DNA from: an uncultured Christensenella sp.
GTDB lineage: Bacteria > Bacillota > Clostridia > Christensenellales > CAG-917
Direction of reading: 5' to 3'
NCBI GenBank assembly: GCA_910578325.1
Contig: CAJTQT010000009.1
Span: 1-25,916, forward strand
Length of the DNA: 25,916 nt
Both the position numbers and the translations under genes were made by a program. A model generated the notes under the pieces. It saw only the letters and a program-made list of their open reading frames with translations. It was not told where the DNA came from and did no database searches. The stretch's first letter is position 1, and each line of letters starts with the position of its first letter. This document shows positions 15,576 to 23,076 of the stretch, in pieces.

Positions 15576-15676
15576 CTTTGTTTTCTGAAATTCCTAGCGG
15601 AGCACTCAAATACATAATTTCGTTTCACCGCAATCAACGACAATCGGGATTTGCCGCGATTATATTCGGAAAATCA

Positions 15677-16168
15677 TTAAAAATCCTCATCGGCAACGTC
15701 AAACATTTCGGACACGACTGCGTTTATTACATTCCAGTCGAATCCTTTCTGATATAAATGCGCCGAAAGTTTACGCGCCTGCGATTTATCCTCAATCTTT
15801 TTCAGTTTCACATACTTTTCGGCAAACTTTCGGCAGTTTTCCTTTTCACAGTCCTCTCCGACGCAATCCGCCGTCATATTCTCAGCAAGACGCTTGTCTA
15901 TTCCCTTTTCCGCCGTCAACTTATAGATAAGTTTTTTAGAACCGTATCTTTGTTTATTGAACATCAGGAAATTCCGCACGTACTCTTCGTCGTCAACGTA
16001 GCGATAGCCTTTGGCTTTATCGATGGCAAACTCAACCTCGTTCTTATGAAAGCCTTTGGAATACAGTTTTTCTCTGCATTCCTTTTCGGAACGCTGACAA
16101 ACCGCAAGATATTTCACAAGTGCTTCATAAGCCTCGTTCGCTCTTTTTTCGTCAAGTGTAAAATCCAT
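15677..16168 (-). CDS. recX: RecX-family regulatory protein
   Basis: 163 residues from the ATG at 16168, chosen because GGAGG lies four bases upstream; the earlier start seven codons up lacks a site. Three helical repeats are visible, with the typical CREKLYSKGF (about 31-40), YVDDEEYVRNF (about 57-67) and a final YQKGFDWNVINAVV. RecX binds RecA filaments and modulates recombination and SOS activity. No recA lies in the window. It is the last gene of the tyrS-yigZ-ilvE-recX run, 50 bases after ilvE, and converges with mazF with no clear terminator between them. Confidence 0.88.
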   Translation of the reverse strand: MDFTLDEKRANEAYEALVKYLAVCQRSEKECREKLYSKGFHKNEVEFAIDKAKGYRYVDDEEYVRNFLMFNKQRYGSKKLIYKLTAEKGIDKRLAENMTADCVGEDCEKENCRKFAEKYVKLKKIEDKSQARKLSAHLYQKGFDWNVINAVVSEMFDVADEDF

Positions 16169-16218
16169 AATGCCTCCATCCGCCGTCATTCCGAATCAGT
16201 ACGTCAAGCATCGGATTC

Positions 16219-17277
16219 TCAAACTTCCTTCACCCAACCGAATTCGTCTTCGTATCTGCCGCGCTGGATACCCGTAATTCTGTCGTACAGCCAGGACGTA
16301 ATTTTCCCCATCTTTCCGCCGTTTATAATTATGTCGGAACCTTTGTAGGTAATTGCTCCGACAGGAGATATCACCGCCGCCGTACCCGTCCCAAAAGCCT
16401 CTTCAAGCAATCCGTCGCGCGCCGCGGATACGAGTTCTTCGATTTCGACTTTGCGCTCTTCTACCTCGTATCCCGCGCTTTTAAGAACTTTAATCGCGCT
16501 GTCGCGGGTTATTCCGCGCAGAATCGTGCCGTCAAGCATCGGCGTAACCACCTTTCCGTCTATGACGAACATCATATTCATAGAACCTACTTCGGTAACA
16601 TACTTCTTATATTCCGCGTCCAGCCACAGCACTTGATCGTAACCCTTTTTCTTCGCCTCTTCGCCCGCAAGCAGGGACGCGGCGTAATTGCCCATACACT
16701 TAGCCTCTCCCGTGCCGCCTTGCGACGCTCTTGTATAGTGCTCTTCCACTATGAGTCTTGTGGGTTCGAGTCCTCCCGAATAATAACTTCCCACAGGCGA
16801 AAGAATCACGGTAAACAAAAATCTTCTGCTGGGATGAACCCCCAAAAAAGGCTCTGTCCCGAACATAAACGGACGTATATACAGCGAAGTGCCTTCCGCG
16901 GCGGGGATCCACTCTTCTTCGATTTTTATAAGTTGCACAAGCCCGTTCACGGCCTCTTCGACGTCGAACTGCGCCATACAGAGCCTCTCCGCGCTCCTGT
17001 TCATTCTTTCGAAATTGTCGCGCGGGCGGAACATAGTCACCTTTCCGTCCTCGGTTTTATAGGCTTTCAAACCCTCGAAAATACCCTGTCCGTAGTGAAG
17101 CGAACAGCAGGCGGGATCGAGTTTGAAATCATCGTAAGGTTCTATTCTCTGTTCTTGCCAGCCGCCTTTATCCGCGTCATACTCCCAGACCAGGAGATGG
17201 TCGGTAAAGTATTTTCCGAATCCGAGTTTTGAAAAATCCGGTTTTTGTTTTCTTTGTTCCGCAAGTTTGATTTTCAT
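16219..17277 (-). CDS. ilvE: Branched-chain amino acid aminotransferase
   Basis: A 352-residue PLP enzyme of fold type IV with the length and motifs of the longer (BCAT2-like) bacterial group. HYGQGIFEGLKAY is at 61-73, the Schiff-base lysine is Lys193 in EAKCMGNYAAS, EVGSMN is at 229-234, LDGTILRGITRDS at 248-260, and GTGTAAVISPV at 296-306. It transfers amino groups between glutamate and the 2-oxo acids of Leu, Ile and Val. It lies 20 bases after yigZ in the tyrS operon. No T-box or attenuator leader is visible. Confidence 0.96.
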   Translation of the reverse strand: MKIKLAEQRKQKPDFSKLGFGKYFTDHLLVWEYDADKGGWQEQRIEPYDDFKLDPACCSLHYGQGIFEGLKAYKTEDGKVTMFRPRDNFERMNRSAERLCMAQFDVEEAVNGLVQLIKIEEEWIPAAEGTSLYIRPFMFGTEPFLGVHPSRRFLFTVILSPVGSYYSGGLEPTRLIVEEHYTRASQGGTGEAKCMGNYAASLLAGEEAKKKGYDQVLWLDAEYKKYVTEVGSMNMMFVIDGKVVTPMLDGTILRGITRDSAIKVLKSAGYEVEERKVEIEELVSAARDGLLEEAFGTGTAAVISPVGAITYKGSDIIINGGKMGKITSWLYDRITGIQRGRYEDEFGWVKEV

Positions 17278-17297
17278 ATTTCGATTTCCTTATAATT

Positions 17298-17924
17298 TCA
17301 AAACTTTTCGTAAAAAGTATCCGCGGATATAATGCAGTCCGCTCTTGCGCCCGTTATTTCGCATACACTGCGCACAAACGCGTTTACGCCGTCTGACGGA
17401 ACAAAAACTTTTGCGCGTACTTCGTCTCCGTACTCAACGTTTCCCACTCGGCATACGCTGTTTCTCAAAAACTTGTCGAGGGTTGAAAAATCAGAATAAC
17501 CCGCCTTGACTTCCACGCTTCTGCTCTCGCGTTTCTGCGATATTACAGCCTGTCTGACAGCCTCGGAAGCAGTCCCGGAATATGCGCCCACAAGTCCGCC
17601 CGCGCCAAGTTTGACGCCGCCGAAATATCTTGTTACGACAATCGCCGATTTTACAAGCCCCTGCTTTTTCAGCACATCCAGAATAGGCTGTCCTGCCGTC
17701 CCGCTCGGCTCGCCGTCGTCGCTGAATCGAGTGACGTTGCCCAGTTCGTCGGATACATATGCATAGCAGTTATGCGTTGCGTCGGGATACTTTTTTCTGA
17801 CCGCGCGCACAAATTCTTCCGCGCCGTCCGCGTCGACTTCGCCTTTAACCGTGGCTATAAAGAGGGAGCGTTTAATTTCGCTCCTCACCTCGTATTCGCC
17901 TTCGATATAGCGGTATGTTTTCAC
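17298..17924 (-). CDS. yigZ: YigZ/IMPACT family protein (UPF0029)
   Basis: 208 residues, the usual length. The N-terminal IMPACT domain carries the family markers THNCYAY (50-56) and DDGEPSGTAGQPIL (69-82), followed by TRYFGGVKLGAGGLVGAY (about 98-115) and a ferredoxin-like C-terminal domain. The eukaryotic relative regulates translation through GCN2. The bacterial role is unclear; a ribosome-linked or nucleic-acid-binding role has been suggested. Its ATG overlaps the tyrS stop by four bases, so the two are translationally coupled. Confidence 0.92.
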   Translation of the reverse strand: MKTYRYIEGEYEVRSEIKRSLFIATVKGEVDADGAEEFVRAVRKKYPDATHNCYAYVSDELGNVTRFSDDGEPSGTAGQPILDVLKKQGLVKSAIVVTRYFGGVKLGAGGLVGAYSGTASEAVRQAVISQKRESRSVEVKAGYSDFSTLDKFLRNSVCRVGNVEYGDEVRAKVFVPSDGVNAFVRSVCEITGARADCIISADTFYEKF

Positions 17925-19135
17925 TCGACTGTCACCTTATAAAAATTCTTTTTGCCTTTCTGCAAAACAAAACCGTTTGCCAACTGACTGTCCGAAACGC
18001 ACGCGGCGATATCCGTTACTTTCTGACCGTCAACCGAAATTCCGCCGCCCGTTATAAGCCTCTTCGCCTCGCCTTTGGACGCAACTTTCGCAACTTTAAC
18101 CAAAATCTCGGCAACCTGAGCCATTCCTGCGGGTATCGTTGCTGTGGGCATATTCTCGCTGTCGCCCGAAAACGCGCCTTTCGCCTTTGCAAGCGCGTCA
18201 TTCGCCTCGCTCTTCCCGTGCACCATAGAAGTGAGTTCGTATGCAAGACGCTCTTTTGCTTTGTTCATACGCTCGTCTCTGAACCTCGTAAGTTCGTTTA
18301 TCTCGTCAAGCGGCAGGAACGTAAGGTATCTGAACACCTTTTCAACGTCCTCGTCGGCGATATTGCGCCAATACTGGAAGAAATCGTACGGCGACGTCTT
18401 TTCAGCGTCAAGCCACACCGCGCCTTTTGATGTTTTGCCCATTTTTATGCCTTCCGACGTTGTAAGCAGTGCAAAAGTCATTGCAAACGCGTCTTTCTGC
18501 TCCTTGCGCCTTATCAAATCCGCGCCTGCGAGCATATTCGACCACTGGTCGTCTCCTCCGCATTGCAAAACGCAGCCGTATTTTCTGTTGAGCACAAGAA
18601 AATCATATGCCTGCATAAGCATATAGTTGAATTCGAGGAAGGTGAGTCCCTTTTCAAGTCTTTGTTTGTAGCACTCCGCCGTAAGCATTCTGTTTACGGA
18701 GAACGTCGCTCCTACCTCGCGCAGGAAGCCTATATAATTCAAATCGAGAAGCCAGTCCGCATTGTCGACAAGAATCGCCGCGTTTTCACCCTCGAAACGT
18801 ACAAAACGCTGCATCTGTTTTTTGAAACATTCCACGTTGTGACGTATAGTCTCTTTCGTCATCATAGAACGCATATCCGTGCGTCCGCTGGGGTCGCCGA
18901 CCATTGCCGTGCCGCCGCCGATAAGAATAATCGGTCTGTGCCCTGCGTCCTGCAACCTTTTTGCGACTATCATTTGCATAAAGTGACCTACGTGCAGGCT
19001 GTCCGCCGTGGGATCGAATCCTATATAAAACGACTGCGAACCGCTGTCCAGAAGTTTTTTGAGTTCGTCCTCGAAAACCACCTGTTTAAGCAATCCGCGT
19101 TCTTTTAACATATCAATTACGTTGAGTTGCGCCAT
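17921..19135 (-). CDS. tyrS: Tyrosyl-tRNA synthetase
   Basis: 404 residues, normal for bacterial TyrRS. Class I HIGH is HVGH at 48-51 (GFDPTADSLHVGH). The tyrosine/tRNA-binding QCGGDDQWSN is at 191-200. The KMSKS-equivalent loop is KMGKT at 231-235, a common TyrRS form. A C-terminal S4 RNA-binding domain begins near residue 340 (AKRLITGGGISVDGQKV). The ribosome site AGAGGA is well placed. The leader from the promoter at 19166-19194 is only about 25 bases, too short for a tyrosine T-box. Confidence 0.97.
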   Translation of the reverse strand: MAQLNVIDMLKERGLLKQVVFEDELKKLLDSGSQSFYIGFDPTADSLHVGHFMQMIVAKRLQDAGHRPIILIGGGTAMVGDPSGRTDMRSMMTKETIRHNVECFKKQMQRFVRFEGENAAILVDNADWLLDLNYIGFLREVGATFSVNRMLTAECYKQRLEKGLTFLEFNYMLMQAYDFLVLNRKYGCVLQCGGDDQWSNMLAGADLIRRKEQKDAFAMTFALLTTSEGIKMGKTSKGAVWLDAEKTSPYDFFQYWRNIADEDVEKVFRYLTFLPLDEINELTRFRDERMNKAKERLAYELTSMVHGKSEANDALAKAKGAFSGDSENMPTATIPAGMAQVAEILVKVAKVASKGEAKRLITGGGISVDGQKVTDIAACVSDSQLANGFVLQKGKKNFYKVTVE

Positions 19136-19165
19136 AAAATAATCCTCTTGTCTGTAATTGTAAAG

Positions 19166-19194
19166 ATTATAGCACTCTTTCCCGCATTTAACAA
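19166..19194 (-). promoter_or_regulatory. Sigma-A promoter for the tyrS operon
   Basis: Minus strand: TTGTTA (19194-19189), 17-base spacer, consensus TATAAT (19171-19166). It is back-to-back with the promoter of the NifU-like gene. Confidence 0.8.
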
Positions 19195-19239
19195 CACAAT
19201 TTTGCAGCCCTTTTTAAAAGAGAAAGTATGCGTTTTTTA

Positions 19240-19268
19240 TTGATAAAAATATCCGAGTATGGTAAGAT
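19240..19268 (+). promoter_or_regulatory. Sigma-A promoter for the NifU-like/GGGtGRT operon
   Basis: TTGATA (19240-19245), 17-base spacer, TAAGAT (19263-19268). The expected start near 19275 gives a leader of about 60 bases that contains a perfect Shine-Dalgarno and a hairpin. Confidence 0.75.
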
Positions 19269-19285
19269 AACCTAAGATATTTATT

Positions 19286-19336
19286 AAGGAGGTTTCCTGC
19301 TGCGGCGGCAACCCTTCCGCGACAGGAAGAAAGACT
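19286..19336 (+). promoter_or_regulatory. Shine-Dalgarno separated from the start codon by a hairpin
   Basis: The strongest ribosome site in the leader, AAGGAGG at 19286-19292, lies 44 bases before the ATG, far too distant to work linearly. Between them, TTCCTG (19294-19299) pairs with CAGGAA (19323-19328). Inside that, GCGG (19302-19305) pairs with CCGC (19317-19320), with one U-G pair and one mismatch between the two helices. Folding leaves one base before the hairpin and eight after it, an effective spacing of nine. A second, weaker site, AGGAAG at 19324-19329, is buried in the stem. Confidence 0.55.
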
Positions 19337-20038
19337 ATGCAATATTCACGCGAAATCGACGAAATGTGCTGCGTTGCAAAAGGTCCCAACCACGGTCCCG
19401 CTCCCATACCCGAAGAGGGCAAATGGGTTCAGGCCAAAGAGATTAAGGACATCAGCGGCTTCTCACACGGTATAGGCTGGTGCGCTCCCCAACAAGGCGC
19501 GTGCAAACTCAGCCTCAACGTCAAAAACGGCGTCATTCAAGAGGCCCTCGTTGAGACCATCGGCTGCTCCGGTATGACTCACTCCGCCGCTATGGCAGCA
19601 GAAATCCTCACCGGAAAAACCATTCTCGAAGCACTCAATACCGACCTCGTATGCGACGCTATCAACACCGCTATGAGAGAATTGTTCCTGCAAATCGTCT
19701 ACGGAAGAACGCAATCCGCATTCTCCGAGGACGGTCTTGTAATCGGCGCAGGTCTCGAAGACCTCGGCAAAGGTCACAGAAGTCAGGTCGGCACGATGTA
19801 TTCTACCCTCGAAAAAGGACCCCGCTACCTCGAAATGGCTGAGGGATACGTCACAAGACTCGCTCTTGACAAAAACAACGAGATTATCGGCTACGAGTTC
19901 TGCCGTCTCGGACAGTTTATGGACGCTATCAAGAAAGGCGTAGACGCAAACGAGGCTCTCAAAGAGAATACCAAAACATACGGCAGATTCAAAGCCGAAG
20001 ACGGCGCGGTCAAATGGATAGACCCGCGTCAGAACTGA
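19337..20038 (+). CDS. NifU-like iron-sulfur scaffold-type protein
   Basis: A 233-residue protein of the clostridial family annotated as iron-sulfur cluster assembly scaffold, always seen (from memory) with a GGGtGRT protein. Cysteines at 11, 12, 49, 56 and 77 lie in short conserved contexts (MCC, GWCAPQQGAC, TIGCSGMTHS); the last resembles the NifU/IscU N-terminal ligand region. A Gly-rich middle part (GAGLEDLGKGHRSQVGT, about 136-152) follows. Cluster or metal binding is inferred from the family, not shown here. Codon choice is strongly biased (CTC, GAC, AAC, GGC), as in highly expressed genes. The stop is 15 bases before the start of the next gene, which is certainly co-transcribed. Confidence 0.85.
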   Translation: MQYSREIDEMCCVAKGPNHGPAPIPEEGKWVQAKEIKDISGFSHGIGWCAPQQGACKLSLNVKNGVIQEALVETIGCSGMTHSAAMAAEILTGKTILEALNTDLVCDAINTAMRELFLQIVYGRTQSAFSEDGLVIGAGLEDLGKGHRSQVGTMYSTLEKGPRYLEMAEGYVTRLALDKNNEIIGYEFCRLGQFMDAIKKGVDANEALKENTKTYGRFKAEDGAVKWIDPRQN

Positions 20039-20053
20039 TTGGAGGGCAATAAG

Positions 20054-21058
20054 ATGAGCGTATTATTTGAAGGTTATGACAGAAGAATAGACAAAATCAA
20101 CAAGGCTCTTAAAGCCAACGGCATCAAGAGTCTCGAAGAAGCGAAACAAATCTGCCTCGACAACGGCATCGACTGCGAATCTATCGTCAAGGGCGTGCAA
20201 CCCATCGCGTTTGAAAACGCAGTTTGGGCGTACACCGTCGGATGCGCGATCGCTATCAAAAAAGGCTGCGCAAACGCCGCGGACGCCGCAGAGGCTATCG
20301 GCGAAGGTTTGCAATCGTTCTGCATCCCCGGTTCAGTTGCCGAACAGCGTCAAGTCGGTCTCGGACACGGCAACCTTGCGGCTATGCTTCTCAGAGAAAG
20401 CACAAAATGCTTTGCATTCCTCGCCGGACACGAATCTTTCGCGGCGGCGGAAGGCGCAATCGGCATTGCAAAAACAGCAAACAAAGTCAGACAGACGCCC
20501 CTTAAAGTCATACTTAACGGTCTCGGCAAAGACGCGGCGTTTATCATCTCGCGTATAAACGGATTCACCTATGTACAGACAAAAATGGATTATTTCTCCG
20601 GCGAAGTTAAAGTCGTCAAAGAAACTCCGTACAGCAACGGCGAACGCTCGGCAGTCAGAGTTTACGGCGCCGACGACGTAACCGAAGGCGTTGCGATTAT
20701 GAGACTCGAAGACGTTGACGTGTCCATCACGGGCAACTCCACCAACCCCACCCGCTTCCAGCATCCCGTTGCGGGCACTTATAAAAAATGGTGCGTAGAC
20801 AACGGCAAGAAATATTTCTCGGTAGCGTCAGGCGGCGGCACGGGACGCACTCTGCACCCCGACAATATGGCGGCAGGTCCCGCGTCCTATGGAATGACGG
20901 ACACTATGGGCAGAATGCACTCGGACGCACAGTTCGCAGGAAGTTCTTCCGTTCCCGCCCACGTCGAAATGATGGGACTCATCGGTATGGGCAACAACCC
21001 CATGGTCGGCGCATCTGTAGCTTGCGCAGTTGCGGTGCAAGAGGCATTGACCAAGTAA
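20054..21058 (+). CDS. GGGtGRT protein (function unknown)
   Basis: 334 residues from the ATG at 20054, preceded by GGAGGG at optimal distance; an in-frame TTG at 20039 lies on the preceding stop. The family-naming motif GGGTGRT is at 260-266, followed by LHPDNMAAGPASYGMTDTMGRMHSD. Earlier Gly-rich segments (CIPGSVAEQRQVGLGHGN, about 90-107) could bind a nucleotide or cofactor. There are no membrane segments. The family has no established function that I know of. Its fixed pairing with the NifU-like gene suggests a shared complex or a cluster-dependent enzyme. Codon bias and the strong promoter suggest abundant protein. Confidence 0.88.
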   Translation: MSVLFEGYDRRIDKINKALKANGIKSLEEAKQICLDNGIDCESIVKGVQPIAFENAVWAYTVGCAIAIKKGCANAADAAEAIGEGLQSFCIPGSVAEQRQVGLGHGNLAAMLLRESTKCFAFLAGHESFAAAEGAIGIAKTANKVRQTPLKVILNGLGKDAAFIISRINGFTYVQTKMDYFSGEVKVVKETPYSNGERSAVRVYGADDVTEGVAIMRLEDVDVSITGNSTNPTRFQHPVAGTYKKWCVDNGKKYFSVASGGGTGRTLHPDNMAAGPASYGMTDTMGRMHSDAQFAGSSSVPAHVEMMGLIGMGNNPMVGASVACAVAVQEALTK

Positions 21059-21074
21059 AAATCACAATATATAG

Positions 21075-21105
21075 TAGGTTCGGAGAAATCCGAACCTATT
21101 TTTTT
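21075..21105 (+). terminator. Terminator of the GGGtGRT operon
   Basis: TAGGTTCGGA (21075-21084) pairs perfectly with 21089-21098 around a stable GAAA tetraloop, followed by seven T's. Confidence 0.96.
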
Positions 21106-21126
21106 ACAACCATATGGTCACCATCG

Positions 21127-21173
21127 GGTTGAAACGCCTCATTTGTCAACATTTCGTCAACATTTATGCAAAA
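21127..21173. repeat. Imperfect direct repeat, copy 1 (hipA side)
   Basis: GGTTGAAACGCCTC at 21127-21140 and ATTTATGCAAAA at 21162-21173 recur, with one mismatch in the first block and identical 21-base spacing, at 22847-22893. The two copies bracket hipBA. The spacer itself is only weakly conserved. Confidence 0.55.
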
Positions 21174-21240
21174 TGTTTACGCACAATTTTTTTGCTAATT
21201 TTAAGAAGATGTTGACAAAATCGTCATTTTGTCAACATTT
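21145..21240. repeat. Iteron-like cluster of GTCAACATTT decamers
   Basis: Exact direct copies lie at 21145-21154, 21156-21165 and 21231-21240. Inverted copies with one mismatch lie at 21171-21180 and 21207-21216. The last pair builds a perfect 13-bp stem (21209-21221 with 21226-21238) with loop CGTC. No T-tract follows. The cluster is downstream of hipA and lies outside any supported gene. It could be a protein-binding array, part of an old replication origin, or a folded 3' RNA. Confidence 0.55.
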
Positions 21241-21242
21241 AC

Positions 21243-21256
21243 GCTAATATATTAGC
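21243..21256. repeat. 14-base perfect palindrome
   Basis: GCTAATATATTAGC immediately follows the decamer cluster. It resembles, but does not match, the GCTATTATTT half-sites at the hipB promoter. Positions 21257-21322 hold no gene, only a short CAACC/GGTTG hairpin (21308-21321) right after the hipA stop that may help end the transcript. Confidence 0.4.
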
Positions 21257-21322
21257 AGTTTCACACTGAAATTAATTAATAACTTAATTACAGAATTAAT
21301 ACCAACACAACCATAGGGTTGC

Positions 21323-22420
21323 TTAACAACTCAACAAAATTTCTTTAATTGTTTCGATAATGGCCCTACACTTTTGCATTGAAAGTTTCATTATTCTTGC
21401 AACTTCTAATAGGTTTACTTCAGAAGGATTACCTTTGCCATTTACTGTCATCTCATGCTCGAATTTATCTTTGGTTTGAGTTATATCATAAAACGGCGAA
21501 AGTTTATATCCTCTCTTGTTTTCATCGTAGAGAAACGCAAAATTCTTACCGTGATCATCTTTGTTTCCATATAATACGTTAAAGCACATTCTACCAAACG
21601 CTTCATAGATATCGCTTTGGTCTACGCAAATTTTCTGCACAACTTGTAGCAGATGAATGTAATCCAAATTGGGTATCCTGTGCGTAGTTTCCAAAAGCGA
21701 AGATAGGGAAACCATATGCACCCTGCCGTCTTTGTTGCGGTCGAATCTTTTTGCCCCGAAATAGCCAGAACAGATATTTGACTCAAACAGCTTGCATTCA
21801 TTTACATTTAACCCACATTCTTTTGCGAGCATATTTGCCTTGTATTCTTTTTCGCCAATGTCTTGCGGATCGTAATTACACGGGAATTTTACTATCCAAT
21901 CTTCTCCGTTTATTTTAATATGCGCTTTTGGTCTTGCACCGCCACTTGAACCGCCAAGTTTATAAATTACATCTAAGCTCTTATCATCCGTCTCATCGTT
22001 TAAAATTTGTTTAACTTCTTTTGCTATTTCATCTAATTCAATTAAAGTATTGTCGTCCGTTTCAGATTGGTTCGGTTCATATGTTAATCCTCCTAGACCT
22101 TGTCCACTGATTAAAGAAAGCTTAGTAAGTGGTGAAAGCCTGTCGGGATTTATACCTTTTTTTGAAAGCGTACGACGCACAAGCAACTCGCCCCAACCAT
22201 CCGGAAGCGAATCGGCAAACACACCATAGAGTCCATTAAAGGTATCTTTCTTATTAATAAAAACTTTTCTTTCAAGTGGCAACGAAAACGGTGAAATAGT
22301 AAAACCACCGTCTAACCAATCGGCATCATACTGAAAGCCTATCCCGCCATCAAGTTCTGCAATATATCCGACGATTGCACAGTTGTATTTAACTATTAGT
22401 TTTTTAATATCCTTGATCAT
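21323..22420 (-). CDS. hipA: HipA-family kinase toxin
   Basis: 365 residues covering both HipA regions. The N-subdomain (about 15-110) contains FADSLPDGWGELLVRR (68-83). The kinase part has the Gly/Ser-rich loop GGSSGGARPKA (156-166, the region whose serine is autophosphorylated in E. coli HipA), Lys178 in WIVKF, the catalytic loop NKDDHGKNF (286-294) and the metal-binding Asp in FYDIT (310-314). All catalytic residues look intact. Known HipA proteins phosphorylate an aminoacyl-tRNA synthetase (GltX in E. coli) and stall growth; the target here is unknown. The start overlaps the hipB stop by four bases. Base composition is more AT-rich than the genes before it, consistent with acquisition. 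Confidence 0.95.
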   Translation of the reverse strand: MIKDIKKLIVKYNCAIVGYIAELDGGIGFQYDADWLDGGFTISPFSLPLERKVFINKKDTFNGLYGVFADSLPDGWGELLVRRTLSKKGINPDRLSPLTKLSLISGQGLGGLTYEPNQSETDDNTLIELDEIAKEVKQILNDETDDKSLDVIYKLGGSSGGARPKAHIKINGEDWIVKFPCNYDPQDIGEKEYKANMLAKECGLNVNECKLFESNICSGYFGAKRFDRNKDGRVHMVSLSSLLETTHRIPNLDYIHLLQVVQKICVDQSDIYEAFGRMCFNVLYGNKDDHGKNFAFLYDENKRGYKLSPFYDITQTKDKFEHEMTVNGKGNPSEVNLLEVARIMKLSMQKCRAIIETIKEILLSC

Positions 22421-22707
22421 ACGTCATAATCCTTTAAGTTCTTTACAACTGACATTTTGAAAAGGATATTGAAATCCTCCAAACAATCAAGCGCATTGGC
22501 GATTTTCAAAAGCGAATTTAGTGAAATTTCCCCAATGCTTTCAAAACGTCTGACTGAAGCGTAGCTTACACCCGATTTGAGTGCCAAATCTTTTTGCGAC
22601 AGATTCATTTTTTTACGGCGTTGTTTTTCCCGTTCGACAAGTTGCTCTGTTATCGATTGTATTGACTGAACTCCAACAAAATCCGCTATATCTAATAATT
22701 TTTTCAT
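22417..22707 (-). CDS. hipB: HipB-like XRE-family antitoxin
   Basis: A 96-residue protein. A helical N-terminal extension (1-33) precedes a Cro/C1-type helix-turn-helix (about 35-80: NLSQKDLALKSGVSYASVRRFESIGEISLNSLLKIANAL). It should neutralise HipA and repress its own promoter. Identical GCTATTATTT half-sites on both sides of the -35/-10 region support this. There is no Shine-Dalgarno: the ATG lies nine bases after the -10 box, so the mRNA would be nearly leaderless. An internal Met34 is an alternative start but also lacks a site. It is coupled to hipA through ATGA. Confidence 0.9.
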   Translation of the reverse strand: MKKLLDIADFVGVQSIQSITEQLVEREKQRRKKMNLSQKDLALKSGVSYASVRRFESIGEISLNSLLKIANALDCLEDFNILFKMSVVKNLKDYDV

Positions 22708-22710
22708 AGT

Positions 22711-22765
22711 GCTATTATTTTAGCATTTTTATGAAGTATTGTCAATATAATGATTAAATAATAGC
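22711..22765 (-). promoter_or_regulatory. hipBA promoter with paired operator half-sites
   Basis: Minus strand: consensus TTGACA (22745-22740), 17-base spacer, TAAAAT (22722-22717). GCTATTATTT at 22711-22720 overlaps the -10 box, and its exact reverse complement AAATAATAGC lies at 22756-22765 upstream of the -35. A dimeric HipB bound to both would block RNA polymerase. Confidence 0.75.
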
Positions 22766-22846
22766 AGTATTATGTTCAAATTATAATAATATATATCGCT
22801 AATGTCATAGAACTGTTTTGTAATTTCAGAAAAAACAAAAACAATA

Positions 22847-22893
22847 GGTTGAAATGCCTCTCGGTTCATCATTATACATTTATTTATGCAAAA
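22847..22893. repeat. Imperfect direct repeat, copy 2 (hipB side)
   Basis: GGTTGAAATGCCTC (22847-22860) and ATTTATGCAAAA (22882-22893) match copy 1 at 21127-21173 with the same spacing. Confidence 0.55.
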
Positions 22894-22921
22894 AATAGCC
22901 ACCTGCATTTGACAAATGGCT
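22890..22921 (-). terminator. Probable terminator of the NTase-HEPN-membrane operon
   Basis: AGCC (22897-22900) and ATTT (22907-22910), separated by a 6-base bulge, pair with AAAT/GGCT (22914-22921) around loop GAC. A six-A run at 22890-22895 gives a U-tract on the minus strand. The bulge makes it weaker than the other terminators here. Confidence 0.5.
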
Positions 22922-23076
22922 AATTCATTTGGACAAATAAACTGTTTATTGCTTTTCGTCCACGATTTCGCATCATATTTGTTATATACTCACAACTACG
23001 AACGCAATTAGTGTTCCAAATAATCATGTTCGCCTAGTTTTATTCATTCTAAATCTCCTATTTTATAGAAAACACT

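Larger units (their letters stand above)
22708..23076. other. AT-rich intergenic region between hipB and the membrane gene
   Basis: It holds the hipBA promoter and operators (22711-22765), the second flanking repeat (22847-22893) and a minus-strand terminator (22890-22921). Two tiny minus-strand frames after GGAG at about 23054 (7 and 34 codons) have no recognisable content. I see no gene in 22766-23076. Confidence 0.6.

Noticed and set aside
15640..15676. Possible terminator between mazF and recX
   Set aside because: Only a 5-bp AATCG/CGATT stem with a long loop and no T-tract.
21127..21256. CRISPR array
   Set aside because: The repeats are only 10 bases, in mixed orientation, without regular spacers, and there are no cas genes.
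22942..23052. Minus-strand mini-frames of 7 and 34 codons after a GGAG site
   Set aside because: No recognisable peptide features, very AT-rich context, and the second overlaps the first stop by chance.
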